This document shows positions 34,623 through 46,005 of a stretch of 64,000 bases of DNA, one piece after another (positions within the stretch are counted from its first letter, which is position 1; each line of letters starts with the position of its first letter). Below the pieces are notes generated by a model. It saw only the letters and a list, made by a program, of their open reading frames with translations. It did no database searches and was not told the DNA's origin. The stretch is from Neurospora tetrasperma FGSC 2508. Taxonomy: Eukaryota > Ascomycota > Sordariomycetes > Sordariales > Sordariaceae. The position numbers and the translations under genes were made by a program. The stretch covers positions 4,028,011 to 4,092,010 of the forward strand of contig NW_009799101.1 of NCBI RefSeq assembly GCF_000213175.1. Reading direction: 5' to 3'.

Positions 34623-36090
34623 TTACCTACCCTCAACACCAATAGAACTAATCTCCCCATCAACCCCCCTCGTCTCCTCCACCAACCCCTTTTCCACGAC
34701 GCCCTCCAATAACTCGTTCGCCCCCTCGATATCCTTCAGCGCCTTTTCTACCACGGCCAACAACTCTTCGATTTCTGCGCGTTGCGCTTGGATTTCCTGG
34801 AATAGCTGATGGTTTTCGGCTTGGGTTTGTTGTAAGGTGGTGGTTAAAGAGGAGTGGGTGGTTGTTAGGTGGGGAGCTAAATGGGCGGAGAGGATGATGG
34901 ATGGTGGGAGGGTGTGTGGTCTTGTTTTTACAGTTAGTTACGGACGGATGGATAGATGGGGGAAAATGGTTTTTTTTTTCTCATGGAAGAAGATGAAGAA
35001 GAAAAAGAAAAAAAGAAAAAGAAAAAAAAAACTTACGGTACGGGCGGAGTGGCATCATCACCGCCAGCTTCTCGCTTCCTCTTGTTTGCTTCGCCGACGA
35101 GCGTCTCGAGCTCGTTGAGTTTGGGAACCACCTGTCTTGTTTGCAAGATAGAGTTGAATTCTTTCTGTTGTTTTTGGGGGGGTTTGTCAGCCTCAGGTCT
35201 GTTCATTTTTCTCATTTCCAATTTTTCTTTTTTTCCTTTTTTTACCCTCAAACTCTCGGCCCATTTTCACAACTTTACTCGCCCAGCTGCTTTCACCATC
35301 TCCTACAACACCCCAATTCGCCTCCTCTCGCTCTCGCCTCTGCCCTCCGTCTTTTCCCTTTATTATACCCAAGTCCCCAAGTCCTAACTTCCTCCCGTTC
35401 CCCCCATCGCCATCCTTTTTTTTCCCCTTTTCTTTTTCGCCTTTCTTTTCTCTTGTTTTTCGTTTTTTTTTACTTTTCTGTTTTTCCCCTTCTCTTCACC
35501 CAACCATCCAACCTCCCCCCAACCCACACCAAAACACACACACAAACAAGGCAAAGAGGTGAAAAAAAAGGACAAAAACTCACATCACACTGAACCCCCA
35601 ACCTCTCCACCATCTGCCGTTGCACAAACTCCAACGTCCCCGGCGCCCGCGCCGCAATGGTCGGGTAACATGCCGCAAAGTTGTCGCGCGAGATCTTGTC
35701 GAGGGTGTGTCGGAGGGTGGTACTAAAGAGCTGTTGGAGGCGGGTGGCGCGGGGGCCTGGGGTTATTTCTTCTTCTTCTTGTTGTTGTTCTTCGGCGGGT
35801 TGGGGTTGTTGTTGGGAGGGTTCGAAGGAAGAGGAGGGTTCGGCTGGTTGTTGTTGACTATTTTGAGTTTGAGTTTGGGTTTGGTTTGCTGGTGGTGGTG
35901 GTTGTGGTTGTTGTTGTTGTTCTTGGTTTAGTGACTGGGATAGACCTGAAGAAGATGTTTGTTGGTTGTGACCGTTCGTTTCTTGTGGCTGTGATTGCGA
36001 TTGCGGTTGAGGTTGTTGCGATCCTTGCCTTTGCGCCGATGACGACGACGGCATAGCTTCTGGTTGTTGTTGTGTTTGATCTGTTGACAT
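34623..36090 (-). CDS. Kinetochore protein Nnf1 (MIND/Mis12 complex)
   Basis: Minus-strand exons 35584-36090, 35037-35164 and 34623-34920 give 310 residues. The first 95 residues are a Gln/Pro/Ser-rich disordered leader. The conserved part begins at RATRLQQLFSTTLRHTLDKI and continues NFAACYP. After the first intron comes the Nnf1/PMF1 hallmark KEFNSILQTRQVVPKLNELE. The third exon is a coiled coil (EIQAQRAEIEELLAVVEKAL). Nnf1 pairs with Mis12/Mtw1 and links the inner kinetochore to the Ndc80 complex. The first intron is long (419 bp) and extremely asymmetric, purine-rich on the coding strand. The second is 116 bp and contains an oligo-pyrimidine stretch. The ATG at 36090 is used because upstream in-frame codons lack protein character and an ATG. 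Stop TAA. Confidence 0.85.
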
Positions 36091-37029
36091 GTTGTTTCTC
36101 GTTGCTTTTGCGCTACCTAGATTGGCAGTCGGGGTTGGATTCGTTGTTGTTAACAGGTGAGGCTTGTCGCAATTGGTTATATGTAGCGTAGTTGTCTTGG
36201 TGTGAAGATGGAAAGCGCGTCGCGTGTGAGATAAGATCAAATACGGGCAACTTGGCGATCCTCACCTGTAGGGAACCTGTACCCTACGAACCCGATCAGA
36301 TGGCGGGGAATGCGGGGCAGCACAGGCACAGCAAATGCAGGCCCCTGTGTGCCCCTAAAACCACACACCCTGGGGGTTCCTCATAAGGTAGAGGTAATAA
36401 CACTTCCGCAGTATCGGCCTGTTTGTCTGTCAGTGAGGCCCAAGAACACAACAGGAACTCCATTTAAACGGGAACTATTCTTTTTCTCTTACAAGTCAAA
36501 CAAAATCACCAAAATCGCTTAGCATCACTGTTACTGATCTGCGGCCTCGACGTTTCCTTGAGCCCTTCCGGTTTGAGTCAAAGTTGAAGTCACTTCCTGC
36601 AAGGTACAGTAACGTATTCTGAGAGGCATTGATACATTCACAAGTTTGTAACGATGTAGGAGCGGTAGCAGATAACCCATCTTACTATTATTTACCTTGA
36701 CAGCAGATATATACAAGACATATCGAGTCCATAGTTCATGGACTCGTCAACATTCCTTTTGAGAATTTGTCCAACTGATGGCGCCAAAACACCCATCATC
36801 CAGGTCATATATCCACAGCATCATCCATCATCCATCATCTCGTGATCACCATCCATAAAGGAAACCCAAACGCCATGCCGGCATGGATGCAAACACAATC
36901 TAGCGGAGAAAAAGAAAGGGAAAGACACCGACGCAAAAGGGGGAATAGAGAAGAAGCCCAACCCATACAAAGAAAAGCAAAACCAGCCAACCATTCAACC
37001 CCAACACGGCTCAACACAAAAGTCACTTA
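36091..37029. other. Promoter of Nnf1 and 3' flank of the b561 gene
   Basis: About 0.9 kb. A CATC-rich simple stretch lies at about 36790-36840. No gene-like frame is present. Confidence 0.5.
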
Positions 37030-39755
37030 CTAACCTCCGAGTGACGACTCCGTAGCAGCCCGCTGCCTACTTCCCTCTCTCCTCTCAAATCTCCTCCTCT
37101 GTCTCCTCTCTGCCGCACTCGACACCTCTCTCTTGACGCCACCACCACCACCACCACCCGGATTCTGGCTCGCACCGCTCGGGCTCAGCGCGCTCCACTG
37201 CCCGGGACTATCCAGACTAGAAATCGTCCCTGCGACATTGGGCATCTGGCCCCCGGACGGTCCAGCATACGGCGGCACTCCGCTACTTCCACCGTGGGAT
37301 GCCTGCTGCCTCGGTGTACCGCTGCCACCCGTGTTAAGAGGGGCCGGATATAATGGGTTGGCCGAAGGGTCTACCCTTGCCTCGGCGGCCCGTTCGGCTC
37401 GGCCGCGCTGGCTCGAACTCCTGCTCTCGCGGCGATCCGACCTGCGATACCGCCTACCGCTGCTCGGCTCCGATTCCGAGTGGCTGCTGCTGACCGAGTC
37501 GCCTCGGCGGCGCCGGTTGTTGCTGCTACCCTTCCTGGCGTCCTCGTCCGTCATCCTACGCAGAGTGATGTTCCTATCTCTGTCACTCTGTACCTTGACC
37601 TTGACGCCAGGAGCGGGCTGGTCAGAAGGGCCGCCTCTGCGACGCCGGTCGTCTTCTTGTTGTTGTGCAGCTAGGAGACTGGCGGATACTGCTGCTGCTG
37701 CGGCCGCCGCCTCAGCCTCTCGTCGTCGCCTGTCAGCATTGACATCTGTCAGGTCGCTGCTGCTTGTATCGGTCGGGGGTCTCAGTGGGTAGAACACGCC
37801 GCGCGGATCGGGAGGCATCGCGGGCATAGCAACCGGGCCATGTCCAGGAGCTGGATAACCGGAGGGTCCAGGAGTAATGGGAGCAATCGTAGGCGGCGCA
37901 CCAGCACCTCCGGCAACTGGGATGGGTGCGGGTGGTGGTCGAGCTCCGCCGCTCACGGGCGCTGGGTCGTAAGGGGCATGTCCTCGCGGCTCCATGGTAG
38001 TAAACTCGTCAGAGAGAACCGAAGTGCCGGTCGTGCTGGTCATGTCTGTTGGTGCTGCTGGGCGCATAGCAGCTGGACGACGTTGGGAATCACGTCTGGA
38101 AGGACTGGGGTAGCCATCACCGGTAAACTTGGAGTTCCGACGTCCAGCTCTGCGTTCTTCCTCTTCGAATCGTCTGTCCTCCTCTTCACGTCGCCTCTCA
38201 TCTTCATCCCTTATGCGATCCTCTTCCTTTCCTGCACGGCGGTCCACCGTCTTTTTGGCGAACCAGCCAAGGCCGAGTCCCGAGAGCAGACCCTTCCCAG
38301 CCCCGCTGCTCCGCTTCTTTTCGGGCTCTTCTCTTCTAGAAGGGCTGACGTAGGAAGAATAGTCTGAGACAATCGTGCTGTCGAATCGCGAATTACGACG
38401 GCCAGCATGCGAGCGTGGTGGTGTGCCAGGTCGGTAAGGGCGTCGGTCATCTGCAGCGCTCTCCGCTTCGGAAGCAAGGACCGGATTTTGCTTGGAATTT
38501 CGTCGATTGTCGGTTCGGGTATAGTCGGTATAGTCGGTATAGTCGCTTTCGGTTGGTGCCGGACCTCCTCTCCGTGGAGGAAGACGACTAGGTCCTGTTT
38601 CTGTTGAGACAGCCGAATACTCGTCATCACGACGGTCATGATTCTTCTTCAGATACTTGGCGGCCAAAAGACCGGCACCAAGCCCAACCAGCTTACCCAT
38701 CCATCCGCCCCCTTCACCCGTGTTGCGTCGCGAAGACACGTCGGTATACTTGTCGTCGTGATAGCTGTCGTGCCTGACATGTGAGGAGGTGATATCAGTT
38801 TCCCCGTCATGAGGAGCATGGGAGCGATATGGGCTGGGACTGCGGTCCAGGGCCCTTTCCTCGTTCCGGTTGCGCTTGCGACCACGAAGCATAGCCAATG
38901 CGCCAGCACCGGCTGCCAGACCGAGCCAATTCCTTCCATGGTGATGGCTCTCCGACTTCTCATCCGTGTATCCAGTAACTTCGGAGCGGGGGCCACCTGC
39001 GTAGTACTCGCGGCGCTCCTTATCTCTGTAATCAAGAATGAAGTACAGAATAAGAAGAAAACCCATCCAAAGGGCATAGAGAATGAAGCAGTACTTGGGC
39101 GAGCCATAGAGCGTCAGGCCAAGCGGCACTTGGGCAATGCCAAGGATGGCAATAGCGCGGCCCATCCAACGATGAAGGTGTAGGCGGAAGGAATGGCCAG
39201 TGATTTTGCGAATGAGGCTGCCACCAAAAGCCTGCACTAAGATCATGACGTAAATGGCAACACCGATGCCATGGTGTGGGTTTGTGAGGTTCCGGGGAGG
39301 ACCGACAGCGATGAAGCCGAGAACGAAGACGACAGTGCTGAAGCCGACAGTGATGATCTGCAGGTATGCATGATATCGAATGGCGTATCCAGGTCGGCGC
39401 GAGTAGAAACGGGCAATGAAGACGGCGATTGGGATGATGAAGAGGAAGGTGATGGCGGCTATCACTCCGTGGCCGATGATGAGACTGTGATATTCGGTCA
39501 AGGTCGAGAAGCGATTGCCCATGCCTGTCATTGATGAGAAGAGAGTTAGTTCCTTGTTAGTTACATTTTTCTGGTTGAATGGATGGAAGGCATGTACCGC
39601 CGGCACATACCATTGTATCGCATAGTCTCAAAGTTGAGGCCCTGGAGATTGGGAAGCAGGAAGGTATTCTTCTCAAAGTCCCAAGTTCCATCGCCTACCG
39701 TCAAGGTATTGGACGAGTAGGAACTCGACCCGGGCGGTGAAAGATTGTTCGCCAT
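37030..39755 (-). CDS. Cytochrome b561-domain membrane protein with long disordered tail
   Basis: Minus-strand exons 39611-39755 and 37030-39524 give 879 residues. After a 45-residue leader there are five hydrophobic helices with the paired histidines of cytochrome b561: GHGVIAAITF, RYHAYLQIITVGF, HHGIGVAIYVMI, LHRWMGRAIAILGI and a final ILYALWMGFLLILYFIL helix. Such modules bind two hemes and pass electrons across membranes. No DOMON heme domain precedes it, unlike many fungal relatives. The remaining roughly 650 residues are disordered, rich in Arg, Ser, Asp and Pro, with RRNS-type basic-Ser motifs, a run of eight alanines, and two short Gly/Leu/Lys segments (LGLAAGAGALAML and LVGLGAGLLAAKYL) that could be glycine-zipper helices. 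Stop is TAG followed at once by TAA. Confidence 0.85.
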
Positions 39756-42700
39756 GGCGGGCGGGCACAACTTGCTGAAGAGACGGCCAGCTCGGAACAG
39801 GCCGAGGAAAGATCAAGACAGAAGTTGCTCAATCCCCCGTCTTCTGGCAACTAAGTACAGGAAGGCACGACGATATTGGCAAAAGTTGGATGAAAAATAG
39901 TGGGCGAAGCTGTCGCGCGGCGGTTCGCGCCTGGCAACAAAAAGATTGCCAAGTTCCTGCCGGCTTGGAAACCGGGACCTGGACCAGGAACAAACGGGGG
40001 GGCTGGCATCGACAGGCGCGATACGTACAGTAGCGGGGCAGGACAGCCCAGGCACACTGACAGGACAAGCACCAGTTGCGAGCTTACCCAGCTGAGCTGA
40101 AGTTGGAGGGCTGAGTCGTGACTGATGAGGGATTGTTTACTTCTGGCACTCAGATAGAAGTAGGTAGGGAGTCGATGTTGTCGCTATTCGCTACCTCTAC
40201 CCCGGAGAAAAAGACTTTCAGTGTCTGCACAAGTTGCACTTGCACTTGCACTTGCGCTTCCATTCACGGGAATGCACATGACGGGCTTTTGTCCCGGCGC
40301 TGGTCGCCCTGTCCATTGAACCGTCATGGAACCTGCATTCGCGTTTTCCAGTCCTGTTACACAAAGTGGGCAAAAGACAGAGACCCTGCAGCGCTGCGGG
40401 CAGTTCAAGATTTAGTATGGAGGCTGGGGAAGTGGTTGGTTGCTGGGGAACCGAGCTTGGGCCACCCCATCCCACCCCAGCTGCCCAGCCTCCTCACCAC
40501 ACACTTACATACTTCTCCACTCCCGCAGTTTTGGGACGCCAGGAACGGGTAAGGCCCGCCAGGGCAGCTGGGGCGACCAGGGTTGCGCTGTCTTCAGCCC
40601 GTCAGATCTGCCACTCTGATGGTGCTTGAGCGCTGTGAGTGCGGGGATAGGGCGGGGTTTCCATTCTGCAGGGGAATCACTCTTCCCTTTCTCATCTTTG
40701 ACATCTTTTCCCGGGTTTGGAGTATCATCATCATCATCTGAAGAGAGGCTACCAAGAAGTCCTTCTTACTGGGCCGTTAACCCATTTCGTGGACACCCTA
40801 TGATACAGAACAGTTAAGCATCTAAAGGTAAACCTTGATTCATCTAATCCCCTCAAACTCTCCATCGATGTCTTGTGTCAAAAAGCGGCTTTCTGAAGTG
40901 AAGAATCAAGCCCTATGAGGCAACGCTTGATTCTACTATGTAAGCTTCAACGCCTTGCGGTGGCTACATATGAACATGGCCTTGACGACAATGATGCTTA
41001 GCCTCATTTGGTATCGCTGCCCCTGCTATAAGGTCTGGCAGCATCGGTCATGTCAGCATTATATTTCCCTTCAACCGCCAGTCTACCCTCACCAAAACCC
41101 ACCAAATCAATAATTCTCAGATTTCTTCCCCGAATGTCTCCAAGTGATAGCCGTCGTCAACCTCCCTCTCCAACCCAGCGAACCAACTGTCTTCGCGTCG
41201 CTCTCCCTGCACGGCCCAGATCGCATCCGCCTCCTCTAGTTCCCCGACGACATCATCAGCAACACTCGATTCATTATATCGACAGCTTGGTCCTTCAGTA
41301 TAACCACTAGTTACCCCTGCGGCGAGGAGGCCAGGCCTACCAGTACAAGCTCAAAGGCAGGCCGTTAGGAGGCCACCACATCCACCACTTAGTAATTCAT
41401 TCAGCCGAAAAGGGGGTTTGGTGTGTGAGGTTATGGCCGTGATGGTAGTGGAATTCCGGAAGCTGATAGACGGGAAATGGAGCTGTGAATCATGGTGGTC
41501 GCTTTCGGTGCGCATGCCGACGATGCTACCCTCGATAGTCATCACCGCATACTTGCACACAAGACTGTCTCGTATTCCGTCCTCAATGGAAGACGGAAAC
41601 AGTTTTGGCTATAGTAAGCGCGAGAAGGGACTCCTACCGTCATCGATCGATCACTGCAACATAAGTCGGACATACTGCTTTGAGCCCAATGTCAGACTTT
41701 CGGGGATCTCAGAACAGAGTCACAATGCTGATGTATTGTTGGCTTGGTTCCTCAAAGAGACCTTTGATCGTGCTCAAAGGGTCACGAAGAAGTCAATCCA
41801 TATCAGATCACAACAGAATTTTGGAATGAGTTTAAGAGAACAATCACACTTGTTGAGACAGAGCATACAAAGTCGGGAGAATCAAGTCATGTCGGTTGAA
41901 GACACCATAAAGTCCCGCGCTAACGCGCCTCCTTTCTAGGGCTGGTATCTTGAGAGGTGGATTATCTCGGCAAGTGGTATCCGACTACCGACCTTCCTAA
42001 CCGCATTATCTCCAAGCGTCAGCTAAGTTTGGATGTAAGCGGGAGCTCTGCGGAATACGAGAACAGATAGAGGTGATAGCAGCATGGCGGTGACGATGGA
42101 CCTCTCACAAGTAGCACTGCCCCGAAAAAAAAAGAACCATCGTCGCTGTTTTACCTCGCACTAACTGGTCCTACACTACCTAGGCCTATCTGCGGTGTAG
42201 TTACCTCAGCTCTGTCTTGCAGTTGCTCATCGACTGAAAGTGCATTCTACAACAGAAGGGTCTGGCCTGCCCTCCGCCACACTCATGATAAGGACATGGG
42301 CATTGGTCAGCTACTGCGGCCGTCTTCGGCTCATCAACGTCACGGTTCTTGGCGCTTACACTAGGCTCAGTCGGTAACTGCCCGAACGTTACACTAAAGC
42401 TCTCACTCCAGTCGTCAAGACTGCGACTTCACCGGTAAAAGCGGGAGTTTCCCATATGTGGAATCGGTAAAGTCGTCCTTCCTTTTCTCTCTCGTAAAGC
42501 TTATACGAGAGCCGTGATGGATACCTAGGTACTCAAACGGGGACTGCCAATGCAACCAAGCAATACGTGGTTGCACTGGTTCGTTGAACACGGGTTGAAC
42601 CTCTCCTGTTCTGGCCAAGTTCGTGATAGCTTCGCTTCGTTCTTACCCTCGTCGCCGACCCGCCGAACCACTAGTGATCATGCTGATCGTCACAGCAATG

Positions 42701-43051
42701 GGCCCATCATGCCGAATCCGCCGGCCATCTCCCGTCTTCCATGGGTGTCCTTCCCCAGAATTCTCGTGATCCTCATCGGCATTGGTTCTCAGTGCAACCT
42801 TCCTTCCTGAGGCCCTTCAACTGCTACGTCAAGTCACAAAGAAATCTGTAGAAACCCTCTGCTTCTGGACCATTATATAATCTCCCATCCTCTCTCCCCC
42901 ATCGACTCTGATCTCTCTTCTTCTTCATCTTCTTCATCAACAGCATCACCAGCAGACACCACTTATACAACTTTTTGGTTAGACACACAACATCATCATT
43001 GTATCTACCAGTTCCAGTCTCCATCCCATCCACACCTTTTCACTCTTCACC
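39756..43051. other. 3.3-kb intergenic region upstream of the wall protein gene
   Basis: A 174-codon frame at 41418-41939 starts with GTG (first ATG 41430). Its second half looks somewhat protein-like, but no family or splice partners were found, and frames of this size are expected about once by chance in 64 kb. The last 250 bp before 43052 are C/T-rich with CATC and CTT repeats, as in strong fungal promoters and leaders. No other feature was seen. Confidence 0.45.
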
Positions 43052-43743
43052 ATGAAGTCTTTCACCTTGTCCGGCGTTCTCGCTGCTCTCACTGCCACCG
43101 CTGCCGTTCAGGCCCAGACCTACTCCCAAGATGGCCCTTTCAACCTCAAGCTCAAGTCTGACGATTCCTCCCTCGACGGCAAGTACCTCTATGCCTGCCA
43201 CGCCGGTGCCGCCATTGAGTCGCTGTGCCTTGGCAGCACCGAGAGCCCCGCCGGCTCCTCTTCAGCCTCCTTCTATTACAACTACACCGTCAACGACAAC
43301 GTTCCTTCCAACTCTGGTCTCTTGATCTGGAACCTCCAGGCTAACGGCCAAGATGGTGTCATCACCGTCTCTTCCCCTCTGTCTTTCAACTACGACCCTG
43401 GCTCTAACGTTGCCACGACGCTGTTCATGGTACGTTACTCCCTGTCATCCCTCGTCCAGCCGAGTACCACGCACTAACATGACCTTCACAGCCTTCTACT
43501 TCCCCGAGCCTCAATGTTGCCTTTGACAACGAGGACCAGCTGTTTGTTCCTACCTACACCGACGACTCCAAGTATGTTCCGGGCCAATACCCCCAGAACA
43601 CTGGCGCCATCGCCCTCCAGAACTGGCAGGCATGCTGGGCGCAAGTTGGAGGCTACTACTACAACGTACTCGCGTGGGTTACTAGCGGCGCGCCGAAGAA
43701 CCCCACTTGCAAGGCTGTGAAGGTAGCCAAGGTTGCGGTCTAG
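43052..43743 (+). CDS. Secreted cell-wall protein, short form
   Basis: Exons 43052-43429 and 43492-43743 give 209 residues. A clear signal peptide (MKSFTLSGVLAALTATAAVQA, cut near Ala-Gln-Ala) is followed by a mature domain starting QTYSQDGPFNLKLKSDD, with YLYACHAGAAIESLCL, FYYNYTVN and WQACWAQVGGYYYNVLAWV. The four or more cysteines and the overall plan resemble small secreted wall proteins of Pezizomycotina that are often annotated as covalently linked wall proteins. Exact family naming is not possible here. Codon use is strongly C-ending, implying high expression. The intron (62 bp, CTAAC branch) is orthodox. The frame stops with TAG at 43741-43743, but PIR-type repeats follow in the same frame, so the protein may have a longer form. 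Confidence 0.85.
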
Positions 43744-44298
43744 GAGGCTCAACAAGAGAAGCCCCAGGGCGACCAGGTTGGGGAGACTGCTGCTCAGATC
43801 CCCGACGGCCAGGTACTAAACACTGAGCAGCAAACCTCGGAGGATGACCATGCCGAGAAGGGCTCTGAGGAACAACAGCTCGAGGGTGACTCCGCCGGAG
43901 AGCCTGTTGCCCAGATCGGTGATGGTCAGGTGCAGAATGTTCCTGCGAATGAGGATGGGGAGGTTGTTACTCAGATTGGGGATGGACAGATTCAAAATGC
44001 TCCCGCAGAGGAGGGAGAGGACGATGACGAGCCTGTTTCTCAGATCGGCGACGGTCAGGTTCAAAACGACCCTGTGGAGGAAGACACAACGCCTATCACT
44101 CAAATCGGTGACGGTCAGGTGCAGAATGCTCCCGCCGAGGAGGATCCTGTCCCCGTTGCTCAGATCGGTGACGGTCAAATCCAGAATACCCCTGTCCCTG
44201 TCACTCAAAGCAACGATGGCCAAATCTAGAACGCTCTTGTCAAGGAAGAGCCCAAGCCTGTTGTCCAGATTCGGGATGGTAACGAAAGCTGTTCATGA
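43744..44298 (+). other. In-frame PIR-repeat extension after the wall-protein UAG
   Basis: The frame stays open for 161 codons to a second TAG (44227-44229), then 22 more codons to TGA at 44296-44298. It encodes about eight units spaced 15-25 residues apart: AQIPDGQVLN, AQIGDGQVQN, TQIGDGQIQN, SQIGDGQVQN, TQIGDGQVQN, AQIGDGQIQN, TQSNDGQI, VQIRDGN. This matches the PIR repeat of Pir/Hsp150 wall proteins (core QIGDGQ), in which the first Gln is ester-linked to beta-1,3-glucan. Spacers are Glu/Asp/Pro-rich. At the second TAG the other repeats carry CAG (Gln), so a C-to-T change explains it. The first TAG may have the same origin. The repeats are certain from sequence; their translation with the upstream domain is inferred. 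Confidence 0.75.
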
Positions 44299-46005
44299 GG
44301 ATGGTTCTCACGCGGACTTCAACGACGAGCATACGAACAAGATTTCATGGCAAGGAAAATGAGCCCAGATGGTTGGCTGACTTGGGCAGAACATGCATCA
44401 TTAATCACTAATGGTTTCTTTCTTAAAAGTAATAACAGTCGAAACTCGATGCTTTGGCGTTGAGAAGATTCATAGTTAATACATTTCATTTCATTCACGT
44501 TTTCCAGTTTGTTTTACTTTGCGTTGACTGCGTAGTGACCAAGATTTCATGGTAAGGACATGGGCAGATGTCGAATTTGTATTCCTTCTTCTTGACACTT
44601 GATACTTACTGACAAGAGCAAGCTGGCATAGAGAATGAGGTAACTGACCATGTGGCTAACATCCCTTATACACTCCAACCCTGGTTTGATTGCTGGCGTG
44701 GTACTTCGATTCACACTTTTCCTTCTCAAGTTTGGTTCGGTGGACTTTGGCGATGAAGCCCTAGGAAAGTGCTGGAAGTGTTTCACTTTTGGGTATTGTC
44801 TTTGGGATACTGAGGAGGCTATTCTAAAACTCTCTCACTACCCTGGCTTCTTGACGATTTAGACCAATTATATAGTCTAGATTGTACATTCCTCCCTTGT
44901 TCAAAGTCGGAAGAAGTCCCACGCTAACAATCAAACCAGTATTGAACTGTATATATATCATCAGCTCTGGCATTGGTTGACCAACTGTGTGGGCGGTGGC
45001 GCATGGCTCGGATCTTCATTTCGAAACTTTGCGCCTATACTACCTCTTCTATGCGTGGATGAGGCTTCGTAAAAGCCTCTTATATGGCCTGACTGAGTGT
45101 GAGTGTGGTGGTGGTGATGGAGGAGTGGCGGTCGTGGAGAAGGGCTTAGTTGCTTCTTGCAAAATCTGCAGATCAACAGGAAAAACTCAGACTACGAAGC
45201 ATCGGGCCCAAATCGTCACCTCCCAGCTGACAGAGAATTAAAAAAAACAAATCGGATTGGGCTGTAGGTGAGTGCCGTCCTCGTTGATCCCGAGCCAAAG
45301 CTGATGGGTGTTCGATTTATTGCAGGTAGTGGCGGTTAAGGTGGTTAGGGTGGCCATGACGGTCGTAGCGGGTTGAGTATCATGGGTAGGGGAAGTGAGA
45401 GTGGAAATAGAAATAGAAATAGACATTGAAGCTAGTGGGCGGAAGAGAAGAGGAAGCCTCATAATGGTGATAGAGATATTGGGATCGAAGCTAGAGCCAA
45501 TTATATGAATTCCCGCTTGGGAGTCAGGGACAGACATGCAGCGAAATTCTTTTTGATCCTTTGCCGGAGGGGTTTGTTTCCTGGACGTTAATATGGAGGG
45601 AGCAATGTCTCGAGCTTGTTGGTGTAGGGTATCCAGAGCTGATCTTTCTATCCAGTTTCGTGCAACGAAGCTTTCTTTGGTCTTCTGTAAGCAATTACAC
45701 AAAGTTGTCCTCGAAATGTATGATGAGTAAAGAACATGTATGTTGATTTTTTTCCGCGACCGCAACCGCAACCCTATCCTATCCTGCCCCTGCCCAAAGA
45801 TCCGTAAGACACGTGTACCGCCATGCCAAAGCGAAGCTGTAATGGAAGAGAATAATAGGAACTCTATGATACACATACTCCAGGCCATCGATGAATTGTT
45901 AAAACTGTCAACTATCCTCAATTATCGGACCAGAAGTGATCCTCCGAGTTCAATGACAACAGAAGTGATCGATGCATCCCTGAGCTCAGACATGGTGCGC
46001 TTCCC
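44299..46005. other. Intergenic region with one long weak frame
   Basis: The 3' flanks of the wall-protein and HMG genes. On the minus strand a 227-codon frame (45238-45921) begins at TTG, one stop downstream of and in phase with the HMG gene. Its Ser/Thr/Ile-rich translation shows no domain, signal peptide or codon bias, so it is not called as a gene. It includes a run of Ser-Ile repeats from GAAATA simple sequence near 45405-45420. Confidence 0.4.

Noticed and set aside
41418-41939. Possible gene of 173 residues
   Set aside because: GTG start, no splice partners or family features, and length within chance expectation.
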